Of a stretch of 64,000 nucleotides of DNA, positions 39,945-48,993 are shown one piece after another. The stretch is taken from contig JABDJK010000009.1 in NCBI GenBank assembly GCA_013002535.1, positions 1 through 64,000 of the forward strand. Direction: 5' to 3'. The translations under genes were made by a program, and so were the position numbers. Under the pieces are notes generated by a model. It was not told the origin of the DNA. It ran no database searches and was given only the letters and a program-made list of their open reading frames with translations. Position 1 is the stretch's first letter, and each line of letters starts with the position of its first letter. This DNA comes from Hyphococcus sp. (GTDB taxonomy: Bacteria > Pseudomonadota > Alphaproteobacteria > Caulobacterales > Parvularculaceae).

Positions 39945-41027
39945 ATGACCACTATGACCGAATTTCAGGTTCAGAAAAACAATCTCAAACAAACGCGCAC
40001 CGTAACGCAAGACGTGCCTGCGCTTGGCGATGGGGAAGTCCTGGCGCGCGTCGAAAACTTTGCGCTCACCGCTAACAACGTAACCTATGGCGTCGTCGGT
40101 GAGAAAATCGGCTACTGGAGGTTTTTTCCTGTCAGCGACGACGGATGGGGAATCATTCCGGTCTGGGGCTTTGGCGAAATCATTCAATCAAAGAACGACG
40201 CGATCAATGTCGGCGAACGCCTCTACGGGTATTGGCCAATGGCAAGCCATCTTGTGATGGCGCCGGACAAGATCGCCGATCATCGCTTGATGGATAATGC
40301 CGCACCGCGCCGCGGCCTGCCGCCGGTTTACAACAGCTATGCGCGCCTCGCGAACGAACCAAGATACGACAATTCCATGGACGCAGAACGCATGGTCTTG
40401 TTTCCGCTCTATGCAACATCGTTCTGCCTTTATGACTTCTTCAAGGACAATGACTGGTTTGGCGCAAGCCGTATCATCATTCCTTCAGCGTCTTCGAAGA
40501 CTGCCATCGGCACTGCCTATGCCTGCAAAACTGACGCGGCGGCGCCGTCGCTCCTCGGCCTGACATCCGCCCGAAATCGCGGCGCTGTCGAGGCCCTTGG
40601 TCTCTATGACGAGGTCGCCATTTATGATGATATTGAAAACATCAACGCCGCAACGCCAAGCACGATCATCGATATGTCTGGCAATGGCGATATTCTTGGA
40701 CGGCTGCACAAACACCTCGGCGACAATATGAAATACACGTCGAACGTCGGCGTGACCCACTATGACGCCAATTCCATGGGTTCGGACTTTATCGCTGAGC
40801 GAAGCGCCATGTTTTTCGCGCCCGGACACATCCAGAAACGCGCAAGCGATTGGGGACCCGGCGAATTTGAAAAACGCGCCGGCGCATTCTGGCATGACGC
40901 CTCAATCAAAAGCCGCGAATGGCTGACCATAAAAGAAGCGTCTGGTGAAGACGCCGTTTCTGCCGCGTGGAACGAAGTCTATGATGGCAAGACTGCGCCG
41001 AGCGATGCGCATGTTGTCGGGTTTTAA
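39945..41027 (+). CDS. DUF2855 family protein
   Basis: VENFALTANNVTYGVVGEKIGYWRFFPVSDDGWGIIPVWGFGEII...RLYGYWPMASHLVM. Confidence 0.9.
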   Translation: MTTMTEFQVQKNNLKQTRTVTQDVPALGDGEVLARVENFALTANNVTYGVVGEKIGYWRFFPVSDDGWGIIPVWGFGEIIQSKNDAINVGERLYGYWPMASHLVMAPDKIADHRLMDNAAPRRGLPPVYNSYARLANEPRYDNSMDAERMVLFPLYATSFCLYDFFKDNDWFGASRIIIPSASSKTAIGTAYACKTDAAAPSLLGLTSARNRGAVEALGLYDEVAIYDDIENINAATPSTIIDMSGNGDILGRLHKHLGDNMKYTSNVGVTHYDANSMGSDFIAERSAMFFAPGHIQKRASDWGPGEFEKRAGAFWHDASIKSREWLTIKEASGEDAVSAAWNEVYDGKTAPSDAHVVGF

Positions 41028-41030
41028 TCC

Positions 41031-41552
41031 CTAAAACGGATTGACTGTATAGCCCTCATTTTGAAGGACTGCATGCGCCGTCATTGCGGATAGCGCCATA
41101 TCGACGCCCGGCAATAGGTCTTCCGTCGCAACGTCGTAATAGGCGGCGCTTTGACCACAGACGATGATCTGAACACCCTTGCGGACCAGCGTTTCGACCA
41201 GCGGCGCCGTCGTATTGTCCTCGCCCTTCGCGACATCGTGAACAGCGCCGCCATGAATTATTACAGCGACATTGATGTCTTCGAACGGAACTCCGGCGCG
41301 AACATGCATGTTGACGAAACGCGCCGCGGAACGAAGCGTGCGATTTACTTCGCCGTCGGCCGCCTTATCGCTGGTATCGAAGGAATGTTTGAGGACAGTT
41401 CCATTCGGGATCTCCCAGGTAACATTTACCGGCGCGACCGGGCCAAATTCCTCAAAAACCGGCCCCAAGGTGAACGCGTCTTGCCCCGCATACGCAGTTG
41501 AACCTACCGACAAGAGCGCGGCGAATAAAACTATAGACAATCGTCGAGACAT
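41031..41552 (-). CDS. exported DsrE/DsrF-like family protein
   Basis: signal peptide; VNMHVRAGVPFEDINVAVIIHGGAVHDV...LVRKGVQIIVCGQSAAYYDV; start shifted to ATG 41552. Confidence 0.82.
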   Translation of the reverse strand: MSRRLSIVLFAALLSVGSTAYAGQDAFTLGPVFEEFGPVAPVNVTWEIPNGTVLKHSFDTSDKAADGEVNRTLRSAARFVNMHVRAGVPFEDINVAVIIHGGAVHDVAKGEDNTTAPLVETLVRKGVQIIVCGQSAAYYDVATEDLLPGVDMALSAMTAHAVLQNEGYTVNPF

Positions 41553-41700
41553 CAAAAAACCCTCATTAATTCTAGCCCCGCACCCTAGCACGATCAGGCG
41601 ATAATTGCGCCAAAAACTGCACCTGCACGATATTTGCACAAGTCCTTGTAATCCAAGCTAATGCAACACAGATATTTGCGGCTGAGAGAGAGAATCGCTT

Positions 41701-41787
41701 ATGGGCGTCGTGGAAATCATCCTTGTTGGATTTATTGGCCTGAATGTGTTTCTGGCCGGGACAGTCATAATTCTTCGCCGACGTTAA
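41701..41787 (+). CDS. 28-aa single-TM small membrane protein candidate
   Basis: ATG...TAA encoding MGVVEIILVGFIGLNVFLAGTVIILRRR; purine-rich GAGAGAGAA upstream; below the ORF-track size cutoff. Confidence 0.45.
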   Translation: MGVVEIILVGFIGLNVFLAGTVIILRRR

Positions 41788-41857
41788 CCGGTTTTTGCCG
41801 ACAATTCGGAATATGCTACGACTTCTTATGTCTTGAATAGATAGGAAGGTCGGATCA

Positions 41858-42574
41858 GTGAACGCGCAATCCCAAAGCGATAGTCAAAAAGATCTTCCAC
41901 GGCTTTTGGTTGATATTGTTTCCGACCCCGTTTGCCCGTGGTGCTATGTCGGCTTTAAGGCGTTCCAACATGCGCGCGATCAAATCGCTGACGAGTATCA
42001 TGTTTTGCCGCGTGTGCGCGCTTATCAGCTCAACCCGGACACACCCTCGGAAGGCGCTGACCGGGTCGCTTATTACGCAAAGAAGTTTCCTGACGAGAAA
42101 CAGCGCGCAGAGATGGTCCTGCAATTAAAAGCCGCCGCTGTCGGCGCCGGATTTACGTTTGATCCATTGGGTCCGACCCATTTGCCGAACACGAGGAAGG
42201 CGCACCAGATTATCCGCCTTGCGCATTTCGACGGCGCACAGGAGCGCGTTACCGATAAAATCTTCAACGCCTATTGGGACGATGGCGCGGATATTGGGGA
42301 CGATGACGTCTTGATTAAGATCGCCGATGACGCAGGGCTTGATGCCGCGAACGCGCGCCGCGATTTATCGCAACCCTTAAGCATCAACCAGGTCCTGGCC
42401 GAAGCCGAAGCGTTCCGCCGGGCCGGCGTCAGCGGCGTTCCGACGTTTATCGTCAACGAGCGCGACGGATTTTCAGGCGCGCTCCCCCCGGCGCGCCTTG
42501 CCGAGGCATTGCGGCAAGCCGCGTCGCAAGCGAGCGTCCCGGCGTCACCCCAAGAAAACGGCGCCGCTGGATGA
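41858..42574 (+). CDS. DsbA family (FrnE-like) oxidoreductase
   Basis: VDIVSDPVCPWCYVGFKAFQHA; GVSGVPTFIVNERDGFSGALPPARLAEAL. Confidence 0.92.
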   Translation: MNAQSQSDSQKDLPRLLVDIVSDPVCPWCYVGFKAFQHARDQIADEYHVLPRVRAYQLNPDTPSEGADRVAYYAKKFPDEKQRAEMVLQLKAAAVGAGFTFDPLGPTHLPNTRKAHQIIRLAHFDGAQERVTDKIFNAYWDDGADIGDDDVLIKIADDAGLDAANARRDLSQPLSINQVLAEAEAFRRAGVSGVPTFIVNERDGFSGALPPARLAEALRQAASQASVPASPQENGAAG

Positions 42575-45500
42575 TTCGCCTTGCAGTTTTCATACTCGTG
42601 TTTTTTTGCGTTGTTCCCGCGCAAGCGGAAATCATTGTTTCGTCAAACAACGACCTCATCAATGCGGTCGATAAAGCGAAAAAGTACGAAACAATTATTG
42701 TTGAGGCAGGCGCCTATCGCGTCAGCGATCTAAAACTTCGCCGACATGTAAATCTCGTCGGCCGCGGCCGCGTTGTTTTTTCTTCGGACGCGCCTGTCGC
42801 CAAGGGATTGCTCAACCCGCTTCCCGGTATTGATCTGCGCGTTGAGAATATCATTTTTCGCGGCGCCGTGTCTCCCGATAAAAACGGCGCGGGCATCCGT
42901 CATGACGGGCGCAATCTCACCATTGTCGATTGCGTCTTCGAAGATAACGAAAACGGCGTCCTCGCCACTGGCGACAAAGACGGGGTCATCGAAATTTCCG
43001 GCGCCAAATTTCTTCGAAACGGCCATGGCGATGGTTACTCTCACGGCATTTACGTTTTAAGGGCAACGTCCCTCACCATCGAAAACAGCGAATTTATAGG
43101 CACGCGCATTGGCCATCATGTAAAGACGCTCGCAGACAAAAGTGTCATTTCAGAAACCATCTTCGACGACGCAGACGGGCGCACAAGCTATGCCGTTGAT
43201 GCGTCGCGGGGCGGCGACGTTGCAATATACGACAACGAAATCCGTCAAGCGTCAAACAGCGATAACAATACTATCATCAATTACGATTTGACCCGGGGCG
43301 GCAAAGCAACAGCGTTGCGCATAACCGGCAATAAGGTCGTCAATGGCAATCCCCGCGGGCGGCTTTTGCGAAACGCAACCGATATTGCAGCGACGGTTGC
43401 AAACAACGAGATCAGCAATGAAGGCCGCGGACGGCTCGAATTTTCGGAGACTGACGAAACCATAACGCCAAAGCCCGAACTTGATGCGAGCGATACAGCT
43501 AAGGACTCGCCAACGGGCCCACTGTCACACCCCAAAACTTCAGACACAGCGCCGGATCCAAGTGTCGTCGCCATTGAACAGCGCGCCGACAAAAAGCTCG
43601 AACAGAAATTCGTTCTGCGGGCGCCAAATTTTGTCGATGCACCCGGGGCGATTGTTCGCTTCAAATTGCAAAACAACTGGAAAGTGGACGCCGGCGAGGA
43701 CTATTTTACGTTCGGACAGGCGTTCGTTGAAGGCGACGTTCCAGCGAATGCGCAACTAACTGCGTGTTTTGGCGATACCGAAACGCCAGCGCAACTTGAT
43801 GTAAAGGCGCTGCATGGTGATGGGTCGGTGCGCCATGCCGCGATTACTATCGCGATCCCGCCGATAAAGTCAGGCAAGACAATCGATGGCGCGCTATATT
43901 TAGGCGAGGCCGAGCCGTTTGGTGATTTCGACGCCATAGAGTTGATTGCAAAGCGCTACGCCCTGCCCGTCGCTTTACGATTTTATTTCGCGGACGGCGG
44001 CGTGCAAGACGCCTTCGCCAATCCGCGCGCTTTGCAGCGGAAAGACGCGACTGATGTTTGGTTTTCCGGGCCGCTCGTCAAAGAGTATCGCGTCGAAAAA
44101 GAAGTCGCCGCGCATCTTAAAATTCGCTTCGACATTCGTGTTTATCGCGACGGCGATATCCGCACAAGCGTCGCTTTCATCAACGAGAAGAGTTTTGCAC
44201 GCGGCCGTCGCGACATGACATATGATGTGTTGATCGGCGGCGCATTCGCACATCAAAAGCTTGGCCATCATCGCGCGTCGAACTGGCGCCGCATCGTTTG
44301 GACTGGTGATCAGCCGAAAGTTCATATTTTCCAAGACGCCGAGTATTTGGCGCGGGCCAACGCCGCGCCGCCACTTGATTATTCTCGAGGGATCAACGCT
44401 GAAATTGTATCTATACGCGATGACGCGCTTGCGGGCGTTCCGCCCTTGTCGCCAGCACTTTTGCAGAAATATTTTCCGACAACGGGCGCGCGCGGCGACA
44501 TCGGCATCGTCCCGCAATGGATCTCGCATTTTCTTCTAGCGCAAACAGAGGCGGCAAAACGCGTTATGCTTGCGAATGCGGAAGCCGCGGGCGCCGTCCC
44601 CTGGCACTTCGCCGACGACGAAACTGGCGCGCCAATTTCAATAGACCACTATCCAAAATTCTGGAGCGATCAACGCGGCACACAATCCAAATACGGCGCT
44701 GACCGGCCCCATCCTGATATTTTTGATTCACGCGACGGCGGTTGGTCCATAGACCACGCGCACAAACCGGCGCTCATTGCAATCCCTTACCTTGTTACCG
44801 CGGACCGTTACTATGCGGATGAACTTGCCATGCAGGCGGCTTTTTCAATTTTCGGGCGATGGCCTGACCTGCGCGAAGGCGGCGTCAAAGCGATCGACAT
44901 TGAACAGGTGCGCGCATCCGCTTGGTCGTTGCGCGATCTTAGCGATGCAGCGTTTCTATTGCCCGATGCGCATCCATCAAAAAATTATTTGAAAAGCGCG
45001 CTTCAGCGGAACCTGGCCATGATGGTTGATAAATACATCGCAAGCCGGTCGATGAAATCAGCCGGCGAGCTTGAAGGGTTTTTTGAAGAATATGTTGGCC
45101 GTGATCCTGAACGCATCAGCGCGTGGCAAAATGATTTTCTGGTGATATCTCTGTGGCAAGCCGCGCGGCGCGGCAGCGAGGACGCGAAAAAGTTGCTGAA
45201 CTGGACGTTGCCGTTCCAGACCGGCCGGATCCTCAATCGCGACTTCGACCACCGCTTTGCCACCGCGTATTCACTTCCCATCAAAGACGCGCAAACGCAG
45301 ACGCCAGTTGCTAGCTGGGCCGGCCTCGCAGTAAAAATTCGCTCTTCCGGTGCATCGACGCCCGACGGATTTGAAGGCTACAAAGACACCGCAAATGGGT
45401 ACATTGCCTCAGCTCTCGGCGCACTCACTGGCCTTGCTTCTTCAACGGGGTCGCCATCGGCGTATGATGCGCTTGGGTTTATGCTCAATGAGACGAAAGG

Positions 45501-46038
45501 CTATCCATTATGGTCGGATATCGCCAAGGGCGGCGTGAAAGTAAATAATAATTACATTTTTCAATTGTCTCTTCCGTCAGGCGCCGCGTTAACGCAAAAA
45601 GACATTCGCTGGCAGAAAAATGGCAGCGACAATAGTGATCTCATTATTGGAGATAACGGCGCAAATAAAATCGATGCGGGTGGCGGCGATGACGCAATCA
45701 TCGGCGGCGACGGCGACGATGACTTATCCGGCGGCGACGGCAATGATTTTATCAGCGCGGGCCGCGGCGACAACGTTTTATCGGGCGGCGACGGCGATGA
45801 TATTTTCGGTTTCACGAAAAATTCAAATGGCGAAAACAGAATTTCGGATTTTGAACCAGCGCAAGATAAAATAGTTATCTCAATGCTGTCATTTGACGAC
45901 GCGTTCAGTTTATCAAAACACATTCGTTCAATACCCGACGGCGCCGTTATAGATTTTGAAAATACTGCGGGTTCAATTTTTTTACAAAATGTCGATGCGG
46001 CACACCTCAACCAAGACAACATAAAATTTGTTCATTGA
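42571..46038 (+). CDS. secreted beta-helix/polysaccharide-lyase-like protein with C-terminal RTX repeats
   Basis: signal peptide MIRLAVFILVFFCVVPAQAE; right-handed beta-helix-like repeats; C-terminal GGGDDAIIGGDGDDDLSGGDGNDFISAGRGDNVLSGGDGDDIF; ATGA overlap with upstream gene. Confidence 0.8.
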   Translation: MIRLAVFILVFFCVVPAQAEIIVSSNNDLINAVDKAKKYETIIVEAGAYRVSDLKLRRHVNLVGRGRVVFSSDAPVAKGLLNPLPGIDLRVENIIFRGAVSPDKNGAGIRHDGRNLTIVDCVFEDNENGVLATGDKDGVIEISGAKFLRNGHGDGYSHGIYVLRATSLTIENSEFIGTRIGHHVKTLADKSVISETIFDDADGRTSYAVDASRGGDVAIYDNEIRQASNSDNNTIINYDLTRGGKATALRITGNKVVNGNPRGRLLRNATDIAATVANNEISNEGRGRLEFSETDETITPKPELDASDTAKDSPTGPLSHPKTSDTAPDPSVVAIEQRADKKLEQKFVLRAPNFVDAPGAIVRFKLQNNWKVDAGEDYFTFGQAFVEGDVPANAQLTACFGDTETPAQLDVKALHGDGSVRHAAITIAIPPIKSGKTIDGALYLGEAEPFGDFDAIELIAKRYALPVALRFYFADGGVQDAFANPRALQRKDATDVWFSGPLVKEYRVEKEVAAHLKIRFDIRVYRDGDIRTSVAFINEKSFARGRRDMTYDVLIGGAFAHQKLGHHRASNWRRIVWTGDQPKVHIFQDAEYLARANAAPPLDYSRGINAEIVSIRDDALAGVPPLSPALLQKYFPTTGARGDIGIVPQWISHFLLAQTEAAKRVMLANAEAAGAVPWHFADDETGAPISIDHYPKFWSDQRGTQSKYGADRPHPDIFDSRDGGWSIDHAHKPALIAIPYLVTADRYYADELAMQAAFSIFGRWPDLREGGVKAIDIEQVRASAWSLRDLSDAAFLLPDAHPSKNYLKSALQRNLAMMVDKYIASRSMKSAGELEGFFEEYVGRDPERISAWQNDFLVISLWQAARRGSEDAKKLLNWTLPFQTGRILNRDFDHRFATAYSLPIKDAQTQTPVASWAGLAVKIRSSGASTPDGFEGYKDTANGYIASALGALTGLASSTGSPSAYDALGFMLNETKGYPLWSDIAKGGVKVNNNYIFQLSLPSGAALTQKDIRWQKNGSDNSDLIIGDNGANKIDAGGGDDAIIGGDGDDDLSGGDGNDFISAGRGDNVLSGGDGDDIFGFTKNSNGENRISDFEPAQDKIVISMLSFDDAFSLSKHIRSIPDGAVIDFENTAGSIFLQNVDAAHLNQDNIKFVH

Positions 46039-46060
46039 GTTGTCACAAAAACAATTATTC

Positions 46061-46089
46061 TTGACGTAATCTTTGGCGGACATTATTTA
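46061..46089 (+). promoter_or_regulatory. candidate sigma70-type promoter of the cold shock gene
   Basis: TTGACG-N17-TATTTA, implying an approximately 125-nt leader. Confidence 0.5.
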
Positions 46090-46220
46090 ATCCGCGCGAC
46101 TTTGTTTTGGCCGACTTTCTTTGACTTGCCTTCGGCCGGCCCTGCGAGATCCCAAGACATGGTTGCTGATTGTGACGCAGACGTTGCGTCGTTATCGCCA
46201 TGAAGAGGAGATCATATTCG

Positions 46221-46424
46221 ATGGCTACTGGTACTGTTAAATGGTTTAATGCAACCAAAGGTTTCGGTTTTATTGAACCTGACGAAGGCGGAAAGGATGT
46301 ATTTGTACACATCACCGCAGTTCAGGCCGCGGGGCTGCGCGGTCTGGATGAAGGACAAAAGATTTCTTACGAAGTCTCTGAACAGCGCGGAAAACTATCC
46401 GCAGCGGACCTGAAGGTCGAATAG
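46221..46424 (+). CDS. cold shock protein
   Basis: [35 protein letters not shown]. Confidence 0.98.
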   Translation: MATGTVKWFNATKGFGFIEPDEGGKDVFVHITAVQAAGLRGLDEGQKISYEVSEQRGKLSAADLKVE

Positions 46425-46469
46425 AAGTTATATGAAATTTGGCGCGAATATTTAGCGTTATAGAGTTTT

Positions 46470-46500
46470 GGGCGTTCGCGATTATCGCGAGCGCCCTTTT
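46470..46500 (+). terminator. Rho-independent terminator after the cold shock gene
   Basis: GGGCGTTCGCGA-tta-TCGCGAGCGCCC hairpin followed by TTTTTT. Confidence 0.8.
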
Positions 46501-46603
46501 TTGATTTGCGATATTGCGGAAAGCCGTTTGCCTGATTCAAGCGCACAGGCGCAGCATTTTTTTCCATAAATTGGGCCGAATTTTCGATTGGAGACATCAA
46601 AGC

Positions 46604-47611
46604 GTGAAAGAGGATTTAATTCGCTATGCCGCCGCATTGCCAAAGGCGGAATTGCATCTTCACATTGAAGGATCGCTGGAACCCGAACTGATGTTTCAAC
46701 TGGCGCAACGAAACAAAGTTGAGATACCATTCAATTCTGTCGAAGAAATCCGCGCCGCCTATAGCTTTTCCAATCTGCAGGAATTTCTGGATATCTATTA
46801 CCAGGGCATGAGCGTGCTTCTCACCGAGGAAGACTTCTTCGACCTGACCATGGCGTATCTCAACCGCGCGGCCGCCGATAACGTTAAACACGTTGAAATC
46901 TTTTTCGACCCGCAAGGCCATACAGACCGCAGCGTTCCATTCGATACGGCGATTAGCGGCATTCTCACCGCGTTGCGTTTAAGCCGCGTACAATTCGGCA
47001 TTACGGCAAAACTAATCATGTGTTTTCTCCGCCACCTGCCTGAGGATGCGGCTTTTGAAACGTTAAAACAAGCCGAACCATGGCTTGATCAGATCGTTGG
47101 GGTCGGTCTCGATTCTTCGGAAGTGGGATACCCGCCCTCTAATTTCGCCCGGGTATTCGCCGCCGCAGGAAAGCACGGTCTGAAGCGCGTCGCCCACGCC
47201 GGGGAAGAGGGTCCACCAGACTATGTCTGGGAGGCGCTCGACACACTGCATATCGATCGGCTTGATCATGGCAACCGCGCGCTCGAAGACAAAAAGTTGG
47301 TCGAACGATTGGCGGCTGAGGAAATGACGCTTACAGTTTGTCCGCTATCAAATCTAAAACTTTGCGTAGTCGATGATGTGCGAAATCACCCAATTAAAAA
47401 GATGCTCGACCTTGGATTACGGGCGACAGTGAATTCCGATGATCCGGCCTATTTCGGCGGCTACGTCATGGATAATTTCGAGGCGATCATCGAAAATCTG
47501 GATCTTACCAGGGAAGACATCAAGATGCTTGCCAGCAACAGCTTTGCCGGATCATTTCTGGAGCCCGGCGAAAAGCGGGCGCACCTCGCTGCAATAAACC
47601 TGGTGAATTAG
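46604..47611 (+). CDS. adenosine/adenine deaminase family protein
   Basis: LPKAELHLHIEGSLEPELMFQLA; HVEIFFDPQGHTDR; HAGEEGPPDYVWEALDTLHIDRLDHG; NSDDPAYFGG; GTG start 46604. Confidence 0.92.
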   Translation: MKEDLIRYAAALPKAELHLHIEGSLEPELMFQLAQRNKVEIPFNSVEEIRAAYSFSNLQEFLDIYYQGMSVLLTEEDFFDLTMAYLNRAAADNVKHVEIFFDPQGHTDRSVPFDTAISGILTALRLSRVQFGITAKLIMCFLRHLPEDAAFETLKQAEPWLDQIVGVGLDSSEVGYPPSNFARVFAAAGKHGLKRVAHAGEEGPPDYVWEALDTLHIDRLDHGNRALEDKKLVERLAAEEMTLTVCPLSNLKLCVVDDVRNHPIKKMLDLGLRATVNSDDPAYFGGYVMDNFEAIIENLDLTREDIKMLASNSFAGSFLEPGEKRAHLAAINLVN

Positions 47612-47619
47612 TTTCGGAC

Positions 47620-47991
47620 CTAACGACCCCACCCGGCGACAATTTCCATTATTTCCAGCGGATCGCGCTCGTTTGCAGCAATCCAGATTGGTGACGGTCC
47701 GCCCCAGCGGTGCGCCGCTATATCAACCGCGGCGTTCTTTCGGAAGGTAATTCCTTCGCGCTTTAAGCGACAGCGTTGGCGTTCGGCGCCGACGCGATCT
47801 GCAATCGCGCCGGAGGATTGCAGTATACGGTGCCACGGCGTTTTGGATCGCTCACCGAGCTTTCCGAGAGCGCTCCCGACCTGACGCGGACCAACGCCAG
47901 GCAACAGCGACGCAATCATCCCGTAGCTCGCGACTTGGCCTTTCGGCACTTCATCAACCAGAGCGAAAATGATATCGTTATTTATTGCCAT
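47620..47991 (-). CDS. alkyltransferase-like (ATL) DNA-binding protein, MGMT homologue with PWHR
   Basis: VPKGQVASYGMIASLLPG..RQVGSALGKL...TPWHRILQSSGAI: Trp replaces the active-site Cys of PCHR. Confidence 0.88.
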   Translation of the reverse strand: MAINNDIIFALVDEVPKGQVASYGMIASLLPGVGPRQVGSALGKLGERSKTPWHRILQSSGAIADRVGAERQRCRLKREGITFRKNAAVDIAAHRWGGPSPIWIAANERDPLEIMEIVAGWGR

Positions 47992-48111
47992 GACGCGTCA
48001 AATTAGTCGGCTATGACCGGTATTTTCAAGCCGTCGTTGCCCGCACGCCAAGGTACGAATTCGCCACGCACATCATTCTTCCGTCCGAGACAAGATGCAG
48101 GGACTGCAATT

Positions 48112-48518
48112 ATGACAGAAGCCGAAATTCTCGCCCAAATTCAAACGAGCCGATACAATTTAAGCGTCATTGCCGGCAACTTATCGGCGTAAACTTCGCG
48201 CTCATAGCCGCGATTTATTATTTCCTGCACAATACAAGGCTCCCGCTCAAAATTATTGCCTTTACTCTATATTCAGCCGGGTTCGGCGCTCGACTTTTTC
48301 TCTTTACATGGGAAAATATTCATCTCGACGGATTAGAGTTCACACATAACGCCATCATCGAACAAGGTGAGGCAAGTATTGTCTCAGAGACACTTCACAA
48401 CAACTGGGGCATCGGACGGACAAGAATTCCTGATCGAATTGTCGCCTTCGTTATCACGGCGTTGTGGTTAGCGCCAGCGTATCTGATGTTCTTTTACAAA
48501 TTTCGCAAAGAAGAATGA
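48112..48518 (+). pseudogene. frameshifted small multi-TM membrane protein gene
   Basis: ATG 48112 reads 26 codons to TAA 48190; a different frame reads RQLIGVNFALIAAIYYFLHNTRLPLKIIAFTLYSAGFGARLFLFTW...IVAFVITALWLAPAYLMFFYKFRKEE to TGA 48516-48518. Confidence 0.5.
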
Positions 48519-48526
48519 TGCTTTTG

Positions 48527-48982
48527 CTAAGTAATCTGCATCGTTAGCCACTCCGCAACGAGCGCCAGTTTTTCTTCACCTTCGATTTCTACTGTTGCGG
48601 CATATTTGATCGCCCATTGGCCTGGCAGACGCTGGTCCGCCTTCATCAGTTTGAAGCGCCCGCGGATGCGTTTGCCGGATTTTACCGGCGTTATGAAGCG
48701 AACTTTGTCGAAGCCGTAGTTTACTCCCGCTTTGACGCCCTCGATAACGAGCACACTGGATTCTGCCAGCTTTGACAGCATGGACAAAGTCAAAAACCCA
48801 TGCGCGACGGTTGTGCCAAAAGGCGATGCCTTGGCCGCTTCCGGATCAACATGGATATATTGATGATCTTCGGTGACATCCGCGAACTGATTGATGCGGT
48901 CCTGGCTAATTTCACACCAATCGGAAACACCAACCTCTTTGCCGACGTAATTCACCAATTCTTCTGCTTTTACGAATTTCAT
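48527..48982 (-). CDS. MaoC family dehydratase
   Basis: FADVTEDHQYIHVDPEAAKASPFGTTVAHGFLTLSML. Confidence 0.94.
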   Translation of the reverse strand: MKFVKAEELVNYVGKEVGVSDWCEISQDRINQFADVTEDHQYIHVDPEAAKASPFGTTVAHGFLTLSMLSKLAESSVLVIEGVKAGVNYGFDKVRFITPVKSGKRIRGRFKLMKADQRLPGQWAIKYAATVEIEGEEKLALVAEWLTMQIT

Positions 48983-48993
48983 GTTGGTTCTGC

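Noticed and set aside
45680-45805. Repetitive GGCGGCGACGGC DNA, initially considered a tandem repeat or CRISPR-like array
   Set aside because: It encodes in-frame RTX GGxGxD nonapeptides of the large secreted protein; no spacer structure and no cas genes.
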